A stretch of 64,000 nucleotides of DNA, taken from contig NZ_CP013480.3 in assembly GCF_001465545.3 (NCBI RefSeq), positions 4,588,001-4,652,000 of the forward strand, read 5' to 3'. The notes below the pieces were generated by a model. It did no database searches, had not been told where the DNA came from, and saw nothing but the letters and a program-made list of their open reading frames with translations. This DNA is from Pandoraea norimbergensis (GTDB taxonomy: Bacteria; Pseudomonadota; Gammaproteobacteria; Burkholderiales; Burkholderiaceae). The position numbers were made by a program, and so were the translations under genes. Position 1 is the stretch's first letter. Each line of letters begins with the position of its first letter. Shown here piece by piece: positions 27,972 through 36,515 of this stretch.

Positions 27972-28895
27972 TCAACGCCCTCCCGCCGCCACCCGGTCCA
28001 GCCATGCCGCGAGCGCAGCATTCAGGACGTCGGGGGTTTCGATATACGACGCATGGCCTGCGCCGTCGATGATTTGCAACGGCACACCGGCCACGTCGGC
28101 AATGACCTGACAGGCGGCGGGCGTCGTAATGCCGTCCTGCGCGCCGACGGCCACGGCCACCGGCCCAGCGTTGGCGGCCACGTACTGCGCCAACTCGCCT
28201 GCGACATCGCCGTTCGACAGCAGATGCGTTGCCTGCCGATAACCCGCGGGCAGCACACGGCTCATATTCCATTTCACCCAAGCGCGCGGCAGGTCCGCAG
28301 CATTCGGCGCGACCAAGTTGTCGCTGCGCTCGCGCGCAATGCCGGCCGGCCCGAGTTTGTCGAGCATCGCCAGACGGCTGTCGCGCTTCGACACTCGGAC
28401 TGCCGGATCGGCCTTGCCGTAGCCGCCCGCCGGCGAGCAGAGAAAGAGGCCGCGCACGCGCTGCGGCGCACGGCTGGCGAACTTCGTCGCCATGATCGCG
28501 CCGAGCGAGTGTCCAACCAGCGCGACGCGATCCAGACCCAGCGCGTCGAGCCATGCTTCGAGCGCATCGGCGTAGGCGTCGGCGTGCGGTTCGGCATCGC
28601 TCACATTCGACGTCTGGCCGTAGCCCGGTGCATCCCACGCATACAACGCGACATCCAGACCGGCCGCTTCGAACTGGGCAAGCCACGACGCGGCGCCCGA
28701 GCCGATGCCGTGCAGCATCACGACCGCAATGCGCCCGTCGTCAGCCGTGGCGGTGCTGCGATAGCCGACCGTCCCTGCACGCGTGACGATGGTGCGATAC
28801 GCAAACGCATTCAGTCGCGCGCAAAGCGGGGCGACGATGCCGTCGTTGGCGTCGTTGGCGTCGGGCAGTTCGGACTTGAGAGCTTCGGCTGACAT
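27972..28895 (-). CDS. Alpha/beta hydrolase (C-C bond hydrolase-like)
   Basis: 307 residues. The oxyanion region (MLHGIGSG), nucleophile elbow GHSLG, acid (AQDGITTP) and late His (GAGHASYIE) give a complete Ser-Asp-His triad. Size and motif order match meta-cleavage product hydrolases (MhpC/BphD) and lactonases. It would fit cleavage of the extradiol product of the VOC dioxygenase, though esterase or lactonase activity is equally possible. ATG at 28895 is used; a TTG at 28919 is in frame. Stop and the IclR start are 1 bp apart. Confidence 0.85.
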   Translation of the reverse strand: MSAEALKSELPDANDANDGIVAPLCARLNAFAYRTIVTRAGTVGYRSTATADDGRIAVVMLHGIGSGAASWLAQFEAAGLDVALYAWDAPGYGQTSNVSDAEPHADAYADALEAWLDALGLDRVALVGHSLGAIMATKFASRAPQRVRGLFLCSPAGGYGKADPAVRVSKRDSRLAMLDKLGPAGIARERSDNLVAPNAADLPRAWVKWNMSRVLPAGYRQATHLLSNGDVAGELAQYVAANAGPVAVAVGAQDGITTPAACQVIADVAGVPLQIIDGAGHASYIETPDVLNAALAAWLDRVAAGGR

Positions 28896-29003
28896 GGCTT
28901 CGGGTAACGTCTTCTGCAATGACTCGGAGAAAATTCCTGCCGGCGTGGCGCTTGCCTGTGGCTTGCACCCGCCGGACTTTCGGGAAGAACAGCGCTCCCG
29001 TGC

Positions 29004-29561
29004 TTACTTCTGTTCGCGCTTGATCTTGGCGAGCGGCGAATCCGGCGGATACGTCGGCGTGACCGGCTTTTGCGAGCCGAGCATCACGCACATGAGTGCG
29101 TCTTCGTCGCCGATGTTGATTTCCGTGCGGTACACGCCCGGCGGCACCGAGATCAGGTCGCGCTCACCGAGAATGGCTTCCCACGTCTCGCCGTCACGCT
29201 CGCAGACCACTTTCATCTTGCCGCGCATGACGAAGAAGATTTCCTCCACGTCCATGTGGATATGGCTCGGGCCGATGTTGCCGGCCGGGATCACCATGGT
29301 CGAGAACGTGAAATGACCGGCGGGCACCGTGTTGACATCCTTGGCCACCCCCGTGCCGCCCGTGCCGACGTAGCGCATCTGCGCACGGCGATACTTCGGG
29401 TCGTAGTCGGCCTGAAACTTGAGGGCATCCCAGTCGTACTTGCGCGTCGAAAAACGCGCCACACGCGAGTCCAGCCAGTCGCTGAACGGCTGACCTTCGG
29501 CCTGCGTCCAGCTCTCGACGGCCTGAGGCGTCGCGGTGTTTTTAGCTTCGGCTTGCGCCAT
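29004..29561 (-). CDS. Cupin-domain protein
   Basis: 185 residues with one cupin domain. The metal-binding motif is GPSHIHMDVEEIFFVMRGKM (His, His, Glu), followed by a second cupin motif near PPGVYRTEIN, where the final His of the standard set is not obvious. It could be a metal-dependent dioxygenase, isomerase or a sensor. A 43-residue N-terminal extension is rich in Ala/Thr. It lies 54 bp after the SDR gene in the same operon. Role unknown. Confidence 0.8.
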   Translation of the reverse strand: MAQAEAKNTATPQAVESWTQAEGQPFSDWLDSRVARFSTRKYDWDALKFQADYDPKYRRAQMRYVGTGGTGVAKDVNTVPAGHFTFSTMVIPAGNIGPSHIHMDVEEIFFVMRGKMKVVCERDGETWEAILGERDLISVPPGVYRTEINIGDEDALMCVMLGSQKPVTPTYPPDSPLAKIKREQK

Positions 29562-29615
29562 GTTGTGACTCCTTGAAGGCGTTGCGAATAAGGGGAGACG
29601 ATTCGTCGTGCCGCG

Positions 29616-30407
29616 TCACGGCATGACGAAGCCGCCGTTGACCGGCAGCACCTGACCGGTCACGAAACGGGATGCATCGGAGAGCAGAAACAGCACCGGC
29701 CCGACCACGTCGTCCGGCACCTGTGCGCGCGGCAACGCGCGTCCTTCCAGATAGTGGCGATGACGCTCGACCGGCACGTAAGCGGTGGCTTCGACCTCCA
29801 CCAGCCCGGGCGCAATCGCGTTCACCGTGATGCCGTCGGGGCCGAGTTCGCGTGCCAGTGAGCGGGTCATCGCCATCACGGCGCCCTTGCTGGCGGCGTA
29901 AGCGAGCAGGCGCGGTGCGCCCCACAGCGCCGTATCGGATGCGATGTTCACGACACGCCCCTGACCCGACGCCCGCAGATACGGCAGTGCCGCCATCGTC
30001 ATAAGCCACGTGCCGCGCACGTTCACATTCATGACGGCGTCCCACGTCTCGATGCTCAACTCGGTGGCGAGCTTGCCGCCGGAGTTGGTGATGGCGCCGT
30101 TGTTCACGAGCCCGTCGATGCCGCCCATTTGTTCGGCGGCCGCCTTGGCAGCGGTTTCAACTGAGGACGGATCAGACAGATCGACGCGAACGAACGAGAC
30201 CGCATGGCCCGCATCGCGGAGTTCGGCAGCGAGCGCTTGTCCCGCGTCTGTCGCGATATCGGCAATGGTCACCTGCGCGCCGCGTGCGACGGCGGCGCGT
30301 ACGAAGCCTTCGCCAAGACCGCGCGCGCCGCCGGTCACCAGCAGCTTCTTGCCGTCGAGCGGCGCGAGCGTGGCAGTGTCGAGCGGGAGGATGGGCAGTT
30401 CGGTCAC
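29616..30407 (-). CDS. SDR-family NAD(P)-dependent dehydrogenase
   Basis: 263 residues, classical SDR. TGGARGLG (25-32) binds the cofactor, and the catalytic set Ser157-Tyr170-Lys174 (YAASK) is intact. C-terminal PVNGGFVMP ending is typical. A reduction/oxidation of a hydroxyl group is the family activity; in a Rieske pathway it could be the cis-dihydrodiol dehydrogenase. The start is a GTG at 30407 with AAGGA 8 bp upstream. It lies 42 bp downstream of the ABC permease gene. Confidence 0.9.
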   Translation of the reverse strand: MTELPILPLDTATLAPLDGKKLLVTGGARGLGEGFVRAAVARGAQVTIADIATDAGQALAAELRDAGHAVSFVRVDLSDPSSVETAAKAAAEQMGGIDGLVNNGAITNSGGKLATELSIETWDAVMNVNVRGTWLMTMAALPYLRASGQGRVVNIASDTALWGAPRLLAYAASKGAVMAMTRSLARELGPDGITVNAIAPGLVEVEATAYVPVERHRHYLEGRALPRAQVPDDVVGPVLFLLSDASRFVTGQVLPVNGGFVMP

Positions 30408-30449
30408 GATGCGTTCCTTGTTGGCTGAAGAGCGGGTCGCGTCATCACG

Positions 30450-31232
30450 TCAAGCGATGTTCATCGACGCACGCGGAACGTAGTGCAGTGCGCGGCGCTC
30501 AAGCCAGACCACGGTCGCATAGGCAGCGATACCGATGACCGTCAGCCCCGCGATGGCGACAAACACCATGGCGGTGTTGCCCTGCCCTTCGCCATAGACC
30601 AGCAGATAGCCCAGCCCGCGATCGCCACCGACGAGCTCACCGACGGTCACGCCGATCACGGCGAGCGTCGAGGCGATGCGCAGCCCGGCAAACAGGGCCT
30701 GCATGGCCGACGGGAATTCGACAAAGCGGAAGATCTGCCAGCGGCGGCCGCACAGCGCGCGCACCAGATTGACCATGTCGGGGTCGACCGAGCGCACGGC
30801 GCCCAGCACATTGATCATCACGGGGAAGAAGACGATCAGCACGGCCACGAGAATCTTCGGGTAGATGGTGTAGCCCATCCACATCACGAACAGCGGCGCG
30901 AACGCCACCTTCGGTGCGATTTGCAGCGCAAGGATGTACGGCGAAAGCATCGCTTCGGTCGAGGGCGACAAGCCGAGAATCACCCCGATCAACACGCCGA
31001 GCGCCGAGCCGATCACGAAACCAGCGATCACTTCGAGGGCCGTCACGCCGACGTGCAGCCACAGGTTCTCGACCTGAAACATGCGCACGCCTTCGACGAG
31101 CGTCGACGACAGCTTGGGCAGCACGAACTCGGGCACACCGAACGCCGTCGGGCCCCATTGCCACGCGGCCGCGAAGAGCAGCAACAGCACGAAACTGCCA
31201 GCGGTCAGTTGGGCTTTGGTGAGGGTTTTCAT
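30450..31232 (-). CDS. ABC transporter permease (SsuC/TauC type)
   Basis: 260 residues with about six hydrophobic segments and the EAA-like loop (CGRRWQIFRFVEFPSAMQALFAGLR). It is the membrane subunit of the NitT/TauT importer family, which takes up sulfonates, taurine and aromatic acids. It lies 43 bp after the ATPase gene. The binding protein of this transporter is encoded about 8 kb downstream in the same operon. A typical sorting or regulatory motif is not visible. Confidence 0.92.
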   Translation of the reverse strand: MKTLTKAQLTAGSFVLLLLFAAAWQWGPTAFGVPEFVLPKLSSTLVEGVRMFQVENLWLHVGVTALEVIAGFVIGSALGVLIGVILGLSPSTEAMLSPYILALQIAPKVAFAPLFVMWMGYTIYPKILVAVLIVFFPVMINVLGAVRSVDPDMVNLVRALCGRRWQIFRFVEFPSAMQALFAGLRIASTLAVIGVTVGELVGGDRGLGYLLVYGEGQGNTAMVFVAIAGLTVIGIAAYATVVWLERRALHYVPRASMNIA

Positions 31233-31275
31233 AGCAGGAATTCCAGTGTCTTGAGCAAGAGATGACCGGCAGGCA

Positions 31276-32142
31276 TCAACCGAGGTGATCGTCGCGGCCG
31301 ACCTTGAGCAGTTCCATCAGATGGGCGACGTATTCGTTCATGCCCGCCTGCTTGCGGCGCTCGATGGGGTTGTCGCGATGCGGCAGATCGACCGTGATCT
31401 CTTCGATGATCGTGCCCGGGCGCTCGCTCATCACGAACACGCGATCCGACAGCGCAATCGCTTCGGCCAGATCGTGCGTGATCATCAGCGCGGTCTTGCC
31501 TTCGGCGGCCAGCATCTGCGCGAGATCCTGTTGCAACACCATCTTCGTTTGCGCATCGAGCGCGGAGAACGGCTCGTCCATGAGCAGCACGTCGGGCTCG
31601 ACGGCGAGCGTGCGCGCCAGTGCGGCACGTTGGCGCATGCCGCCCGAGAGCTGGTGCGGATAGTGATTCTCGAAACCCTTCAGGTGGCAGCGCGCGAGCA
31701 GCGTCTTGGCCACTTCAGCGCGCTCGGCCTTGCTGCGGCCGCGAATCTGCATGCCCAGCTCAACGTTCTTCTGAATCGAGCGCCACGGCATCAGCAGATC
31801 TTTTTGCAGCATGAAGGCGACCTGTTGCGACGGGCCGCGCACCGGCTTACCGGCCAGCGTGACCTGCCCTTCGCTGGGCGCGTACAGACCAGCGCCCATG
31901 TTGAGCAGCGTGCTCTTGCCGCAGCCGCTCGGACCGATCAGCGAGACGAACTCGCCGGTCTTGATCCCGATAGAGACGTTCGACACCGCCGTCATTTCGC
32001 CCTTGCCCTGGCGATTTTTGAATCGACGCGTCACGCCGCGATATTCGATGGCAAACGGCAGCGGTGCCGTCGCCGACGTGTGACGTGCGTCGGCATACAC
32101 CTCGGCTACGTTCGCGTCTTGCAATTGAATCGACCTGAGCAT
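31276..32142 (-). CDS. ABC transporter ATPase (SsuB/TauB type)
   Basis: 288 residues. Walker A is GPSGCGKST (70-78), the signature is LSGGMRQR, and Walker B is VLLMDEPFSALD. It powers import with the permease at 30450 and the binding protein at 21166. This is the first gene of the operon: the 37-bp element and a promoter-like pair lie 100-165 bp upstream. The initial 30 residues before the ABC domain are unusually long for this family. Ligand as for the binding protein, unknown. Confidence 0.93.
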   Translation of the reverse strand: MLRSIQLQDANVAEVYADARHTSATAPLPFAIEYRGVTRRFKNRQGKGEMTAVSNVSIGIKTGEFVSLIGPSGCGKSTLLNMGAGLYAPSEGQVTLAGKPVRGPSQQVAFMLQKDLLMPWRSIQKNVELGMQIRGRSKAERAEVAKTLLARCHLKGFENHYPHQLSGGMRQRAALARTLAVEPDVLLMDEPFSALDAQTKMVLQQDLAQMLAAEGKTALMITHDLAEAIALSDRVFVMSERPGTIIEEITVDLPHRDNPIERRKQAGMNEYVAHLMELLKVGRDDHLG

Positions 32143-32240
32143 GGGAAACCACCGTGTTTCTGGATGTTCAACTTGCCTCGGGCAGCGTGCCGCTTTTCTT
32201 TCGCTGCATCGCCTGCCAACCTGTCCTTCGCCTTGCGGCT

Positions 32241-32277
32241 ACGTTTCATATGTGAAACGTTGATTTACTTATGGATC
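32241..32277 (-). promoter_or_regulatory. 37-bp putative IclR operator upstream of ABC/catabolic operon
   Basis: The core dyad is ACGTTTCA-TATG-TGAAACGT (32241-32260), with perfect 8-bp arms. The 17 bp that follow toward higher coordinates also match the porin upstream region, giving 29 of 37 identical positions to 33699-33735 with no gap. It starts 98 bp before the ATPase start codon. Confidence 0.7.
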
Positions 32278-32278
32278 A

Positions 32279-32305
32279 ATTATAGGGAGTGACGGCCGGA
32301 GTCAA
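32279..32305 (-). promoter_or_regulatory. Putative promoter of the catabolic operon
   Basis: On the minus strand a perfect TATAAT (32284-32279) lies 15 bp after TTGACT (32305-32300). The spacer is short, so activity may depend on a regulator. The predicted start would fall just before the 37-bp element, which could then act as a roadblock. Confidence 0.5.
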
Positions 32306-32320
32306 AATTGTTTTTTGACT
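32300..32320. repeat. 8-bp-arm dyad overlapping the -35 region
   Basis: AGTCAAAA (32300-32307) and TTTTGACT (32313-32320) are perfect inverted arms with a 5-bp centre. The left arm contains the -35 hexamer, so a bound protein would affect the catabolic promoter. Confidence 0.5.
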
Positions 32321-32374
32321 AGGGGAAACCCCAATCCATGGGCGTTACCGCGAGAACAGAGCGTTTGAGGGGCG

Positions 32375-32407
32375 AAAAAAACGCCGGCCAACGAATGCCG
32401 GCCGGCG
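32375..32407 (-). terminator. Rho-independent terminator after the porin gene
   Basis: On the minus strand an 8-bp stem (CGCCGGCC/GGCCGGCG, arms at 32407-32400 and 32389-32382) is followed by seven T. It is 74 bp beyond the porin stop and separates porin transcripts from the catabolic operon. Confidence 0.85.
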
Positions 32408-32480
32408 CGAGATGAACCCACTTATTGAATGCGCAAAGTGAGATCACTGGGTGATGCTCGGTGGTGAAGATCGATGCGCG

Positions 32481-33590
32481 TCAGAACGCGTGGTGCACGC
32501 CCGACATGATCACGACCTGATTGGCGGTCGACGACGCGCCGATGGTGTTGATGGCGGTGACGGCGCCGTTGCCGCTCGCGTGCTGGTACACGCCGCTCAC
32601 ATACACCTGCGTGCGTTTCGACAAGGCGTAGACGTCGCCCAGACTTACCTGCGTCCAGCGCTTGCCCGACATGCTCGTCGTGGCCGCCCCGAACGTGATC
32701 GTGTTGGCGATGCTGGTGGCGTAGTTCGCGCCGGCGTCGAAGGCCTGATAGGTGTCGCTGTAGCCCGGCGATTCGAGCTTCACGCGCGTGTACAACGCGT
32801 GCAGCAGCCACGCGCCGAAGCCATACGAAGCGCCCGCGCCCATATTCTCGACGTTCGACGCCGTATAGGTTGCGACCGGCTGGTTCTGGAAGGTGGCGCC
32901 ACCGAGGACGGCGACGTTCGGCGTACGGTTGTTCTCGTTCGAGTAGACCGCCGACGCCTTGAAGCCCCCGTTGGTGTAGTTCGCGGCCACGCTCCACTTC
33001 TTGCCGGTGGCGAAGTTGGTGGTGTTGCCCAGCGAGATCATGGCGCCTGCCTTGAAGCCCGCGAAGTCGCGTGTGACGTAGCGCACCGAGTTATCCACTT
33101 GCACCACCGACGTATTGGCCAGTTCGTCGAGGTTGCCCGGGTGGAACATGTACCAGTTCATGCCCAGATACGACGTGCTGAACGGACCCAGCCAGTCGAA
33201 GTTGAACGTGGTCATGTGGCCGATCGTGACCGTGCCCAGCGTGTCCGATTGCAAGCCGACCCACGACTGGCGGTTGAACATCGCACCCGCCTTGAGGGTG
33301 TTGCCGTTGAGCGTGGAGAAACCGTTCTCCAGCAGGAAGATCGCGCGATTGCCGCCGCCCAGATCTTCAACGCCGCGAAAACCCCAGCGATCCGGCTGCG
33401 TGCCGCCTTGTTGCGCGAGAAAGTTGCTGCTGCCGCCCTGATTATTCACGTACGCCACGCCAGCATCCATGCTGCCGTAGATCGTCACATTACTTTGCGC
33501 ATGGGCCGCCATCGGCACACCAACGGCGAGCAGCATCGCTGCCGCCAGTTTTGTCATCCCCGAGATCCGCCCCGTCGGAAACCGCTTCAT
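32481..33590 (-). CDS. General-diffusion porin, Burkholderia OpcP/Omp32 family
   Basis: 369 residues. N-terminal signal peptide (MTKLAAAMLLAVG... cleaved near AHAQ), then QSNVTIYGSMDAGVAYVNN, the family hallmark, and a C-terminal Phe for Bam recognition (SGVHHAF). It is a 16-stranded trimeric outer-membrane pore of the Gram-negative porin_4 type. It is immediately upstream of the catabolic operon, and shares its 37-bp element, so it likely admits the pathway substrate. Selectivity not predictable. Confidence 0.93.
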   Translation of the reverse strand: MKRFPTGRISGMTKLAAAMLLAVGVPMAAHAQSNVTIYGSMDAGVAYVNNQGGSSNFLAQQGGTQPDRWGFRGVEDLGGGNRAIFLLENGFSTLNGNTLKAGAMFNRQSWVGLQSDTLGTVTIGHMTTFNFDWLGPFSTSYLGMNWYMFHPGNLDELANTSVVQVDNSVRYVTRDFAGFKAGAMISLGNTTNFATGKKWSVAANYTNGGFKASAVYSNENNRTPNVAVLGGATFQNQPVATYTASNVENMGAGASYGFGAWLLHALYTRVKLESPGYSDTYQAFDAGANYATSIANTITFGAATTSMSGKRWTQVSLGDVYALSKRTQVYVSGVYQHASGNGAVTAINTIGASSTANQVVIMSGVHHAF

Positions 33591-33698
33591 CTGTGTACTC
33601 CTGTCGTTCGATGATTCGCTGACTCGAAAACGGTGGTGACGCCAACGACGACGCGCGGCAACCCAAGCCGGTCACGCCCTTCGTACCGTCGCACTCTG

Positions 33699-33735
33699 AC
33701 GTTCCACCTATGAAACGTTGGATTACTTATGAAAC
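33699..33735 (-). promoter_or_regulatory. 37-bp putative IclR operator upstream of the porin gene
   Basis: Core dyad ACGTTCCA-CCTA-TGAAACGT (33699-33718), one arm mismatch. Aligned without gaps to 32241-32277, 29 of 37 positions are identical. It starts 108 bp before the porin start, nearly the same distance as in the catabolic operon. I could not place a clear -10/-35 pair. Confidence 0.7.
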
Positions 33736-33982
33736 CAACAATGCGGAGCTTAGGCCAGGTGATGCTCGAGTCCCGCAGCGGAGATGCACGAATTGATGAC
33801 AGGAATTTGGCGTGCTACCGCGCGCGCATTCGGCGGCTGGCATCTTGTATTCAAAGCTTTGGTGAGGTGCTGTTCGTCCCGCCGGCGTTGCTGCGCGTCC
33901 GATGGGAGCGTTGTTCCGGCCGAACACGTTGTGTCGGGATTTACCCGAGGAAGGCTTGCGATGGATCGAATCAAAAACAATA

Positions 33983-34013
33983 ATATTTGAACATCACGTT
34001 CATATTTGAACGT
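33983..34013 (+). promoter_or_regulatory. Putative operator of the FAD monooxygenase gene
   Basis: ACGTTCA-TATT-TGAACGT (33996-34013) is a perfect 7-bp-arm dyad, and ATATTTGAAC is repeated directly at 33983-33992 and 34002-34011 (19-bp period). It begins 76 bp before the start codon. The arms resemble, but differ from, the porin/importer element, which suits recognition by the second IclR regulator. Confidence 0.6.
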
Positions 34014-34058
34014 TTTATTTTTCCGAATTCGTCGCAACGTTTATCAAAAGGTGTCCCC

Positions 34059-35216
34059 ATGCAAGCTCCCCTCATCGGCATCAACGGTGCCGGCATCGGC
34101 GGTCTGGCCGCCGCCATCGCGCTGATTCGTGCCGGTTTTCGTGTGCGCGTCTACGAACAGGCGGCCCAGTTCGCCCGCGTCGGCGCCGACATCAACCTGA
34201 CGCCCAACGCCGTGCGGGCACTCGACGGTCTGGGCGTTGGCAACGCCTTGCGCGAAACCGCTGCACAGCCGAGCCATCGCATCAGCCGCACGTGGGATTC
34301 GGGTGAGGAAACCTCGCGACTGGAGATGGCACAGACCGCGCAGACCAAGTACGGCGCGCCACAACTCACGATGCATCGTGCCGATTTGCTTCAGGCGCTA
34401 GAGCAAGCGGTGCCCGCGGAGAGCATCGCGCTGGGCAAGAAGCTCGTTTCCTTCGAAGCGCCGGGCGTTGGCGAGACGGGCCGCATCCGGCTGAGCTTCG
34501 CCGACGGCACGCACGACGACGCGGATGTGCTCATCGGTGCCGATGGCATTCACTCGGTCGTGCGCACGGGCCTGTTCGGACCGGAATCGCCGGAGTTCAC
34601 GGGAGTCGTTGCTTATCGCGCGGTCGTCCCGGCGAACAAGCTGGGCGGCGTGCCGAATCTGGGCGCGTTCACCAAGTGGTGGGGACCGGTGGCGTCGAGC
34701 CAGATCGTGACGTTCCCGCTCAATCTCGGCCGTGACATCTTCGTATTCGCCACCACGGCGCAGGACAGTTGGACGCTCGAGTCGTGGACCGCACCGGGCG
34801 ACGTGCTGGAGTTGCGCGCGATGTATGCCGACTACCATCCCGAAGCTCGCGCGCTGCTCGATGCGTGCGACAGCGTGCTGAAGTCGGCGTTGTACGTGCG
34901 CGACCCGCTGCCGCAATGGTCGCGCGGCCGGGTTTCGCTGCTTGGCGACGCGTGCCATCCGATGATGCCGTTCATGGCGCAGGGCGCCGGTATGGCCATC
35001 GAAGACGCTGTGGTAATGTCTCGCCACCTTGCCGAGGTCGGCCCGAACGCCGATGCGGATGCACTGGCTGGCGCGCTCGCCGGTTACGAAGCGGCACGTC
35101 GCGAGCGCACCGCGCGCGTGCAGATCGGCTCGCGCGGCAACCAGTGGCTCAAAGAGGGCGGCAACGCCGATTGGGTCTACGAATACGACGCATGGCAGGT
35201 GCCGGTGGCTGCTTGA
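34059..35216 (+). CDS. FAD-dependent monooxygenase (6-hydroxynicotinate/salicylate hydroxylase type)
   Basis: 385 residues, group A flavoprotein hydroxylase. N-terminal GAGIGG (near residue 11), the DG motif (LIGADGIHSVVR) and the GD motif (LLGDACHPMMPFMAQGAGMAIEDA) are all present. The C-terminal part (YEAARRERTARVQ and WVYEYDAW) resembles NicC and salicylate hydroxylases, which hydroxylate and often decarboxylate aromatic acids with NADH. ATG at 34059 has AAAGG about 9 bp before it. It is divergent from the porin and followed by an IclR regulator, which is a common substrate-responsive pair. The substrate is not proven. Confidence 0.87.
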   Translation: MQAPLIGINGAGIGGLAAAIALIRAGFRVRVYEQAAQFARVGADINLTPNAVRALDGLGVGNALRETAAQPSHRISRTWDSGEETSRLEMAQTAQTKYGAPQLTMHRADLLQALEQAVPAESIALGKKLVSFEAPGVGETGRIRLSFADGTHDDADVLIGADGIHSVVRTGLFGPESPEFTGVVAYRAVVPANKLGGVPNLGAFTKWWGPVASSQIVTFPLNLGRDIFVFATTAQDSWTLESWTAPGDVLELRAMYADYHPEARALLDACDSVLKSALYVRDPLPQWSRGRVSLLGDACHPMMPFMAQGAGMAIEDAVVMSRHLAEVGPNADADALAGALAGYEAARRERTARVQIGSRGNQWLKEGGNADWVYEYDAWQVPVAA

Positions 35217-35291
35217 GCACCCGCTAACGCCAGCCGATAGCAGATCGTTGATCGCCGCTTCGTTTCCACACAACTACACGCACAGCACCGC

Positions 35292-36176
35292 ATGACGAAA
35301 GCAACGCCCGCCACTGCCCGCGATTCCAGCACTGCCCGCGCAGAGCGCGACGATCGTGACGATCGTGACGATCGCGATGCTACGCAGACCGGGCTCATCA
35401 CGCCGGTCATGCGCGCGCTCAAGCTGCTGCGCTTTGTGGCGGACGGCGGCTCGACGGCCAACATGAGCGAGGTGGGCCGGCGTATCGGCGTTAATCGCGT
35501 GACCGTCATGCGACTGCTTGCCACCCTTGAGCATGAAGGCGTGCTTGAACCGCTGCCGCACGGCGGGCATCGGCTCGGCCTCGGCTTTCTCACGCTTTCC
35601 GCAGCGGCGCTCGCGGGCGAGGACCACCTCGCCACGGCGCGCCGCGTGCTGACACGCGTGACCAGCGAGACCGGGTTGTCCAGCTATCTCACAGTGCTCG
35701 ACGGCACGCAGGTGCGTTATCTGTTGTGCGAGACGCCTGCCCTGCCCCTCGTGAGCAATATCCGCGCGGGGAGTCGTGTCACCGCGCATCTGACCGCGCC
35801 GGGGCGGTCGCTGCTTGCACACTTGAGCCCTGAGCGCCGCCGGGCGTTGCTTGGCCCTGAGCCGCTCGCGGCGGCAACAGCGCAGAGTGCGCGGACTTAC
35901 GCGGCGCTGGACGCCCAATTGGCACGCGACCGGGAAACCGGTTGCGCGTGGAGTCAGGACGGCTTCGAAGCCGGTATTGACGCATGCGCGGCGGCAGTAC
36001 TCGATGCACAAGGACGGCCGCTGGCCGCACTGAGTGTGGCGGGGCCTCGCTCGCTCGTGGGCACCGACACGCTTAGCCGGGAGCGCACGGCGGCCGTCGT
36101 CAAATCCGGCGCGGCCGATCTCACCGTATTACTGGCAGACGCGCCAGCTTTCCTAGCTGCGGCAGAAAGGGCCTGA
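35292..36176 (+). CDS. IclR-family transcriptional regulator
   Basis: 294 residues. N-terminal 30 residues are a charged tail with repeated DDR units. The winged HTH follows (NMSEVGRRIGVNRVTVMRLLATL), then the effector-binding GAF-like domain (LVSNIRAGSRVTAHLTAPGRSLLA). It lies 75 bp after the FAD monooxygenase, in the same direction, and is the likely regulator of that gene through the dyad at 33996-34013. It is distinct from the IclR protein at 27020. Effector unknown. Confidence 0.9.
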   Translation: MTKATPATARDSSTARAERDDRDDRDDRDATQTGLITPVMRALKLLRFVADGGSTANMSEVGRRIGVNRVTVMRLLATLEHEGVLEPLPHGGHRLGLGFLTLSAAALAGEDHLATARRVLTRVTSETGLSSYLTVLDGTQVRYLLCETPALPLVSNIRAGSRVTAHLTAPGRSLLAHLSPERRRALLGPEPLAAATAQSARTYAALDAQLARDRETGCAWSQDGFEAGIDACAAAVLDAQGRPLAALSVAGPRSLVGTDTLSRERTAAVVKSGAADLTVLLADAPAFLAAAERA

Positions 36177-36515
36177 GTTTCAAGCCATTGCATCGGCGAC
36201 CTCTCACCGCTGCGAGATCGCGCAAATACAGGGGAAACGACCGCCAGACCTTCCAACGGACTGGCCTCGGTCGCAACCCCTTTCATTCCCTGACATCTTG
36301 TTTGACTAACTGTTTCGGCATGCCATACGATGTGGCTCACCGATGCCGTAATGTTCGGTAATTTGAAGCGGCGGCCCGACGTCTCGCGTCAGTGAGAGCG
36401 CCGCTGCTACGATAGCGCGAACCGAGGGGCACCACGAAGGTGCCGCGTATCGAATTACACGAACGTCGCTAACGCTGTCGCGACGAACGAATGCACGTAT
36501 TGCGGCGGATCAAGT
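36177..36515. other. 339-bp intergenic region with no clear element
   Basis: No gene, hairpin or convincing promoter was found. It must carry the promoter of the outer-membrane barrel gene at 36516. Confidence 0.5.
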
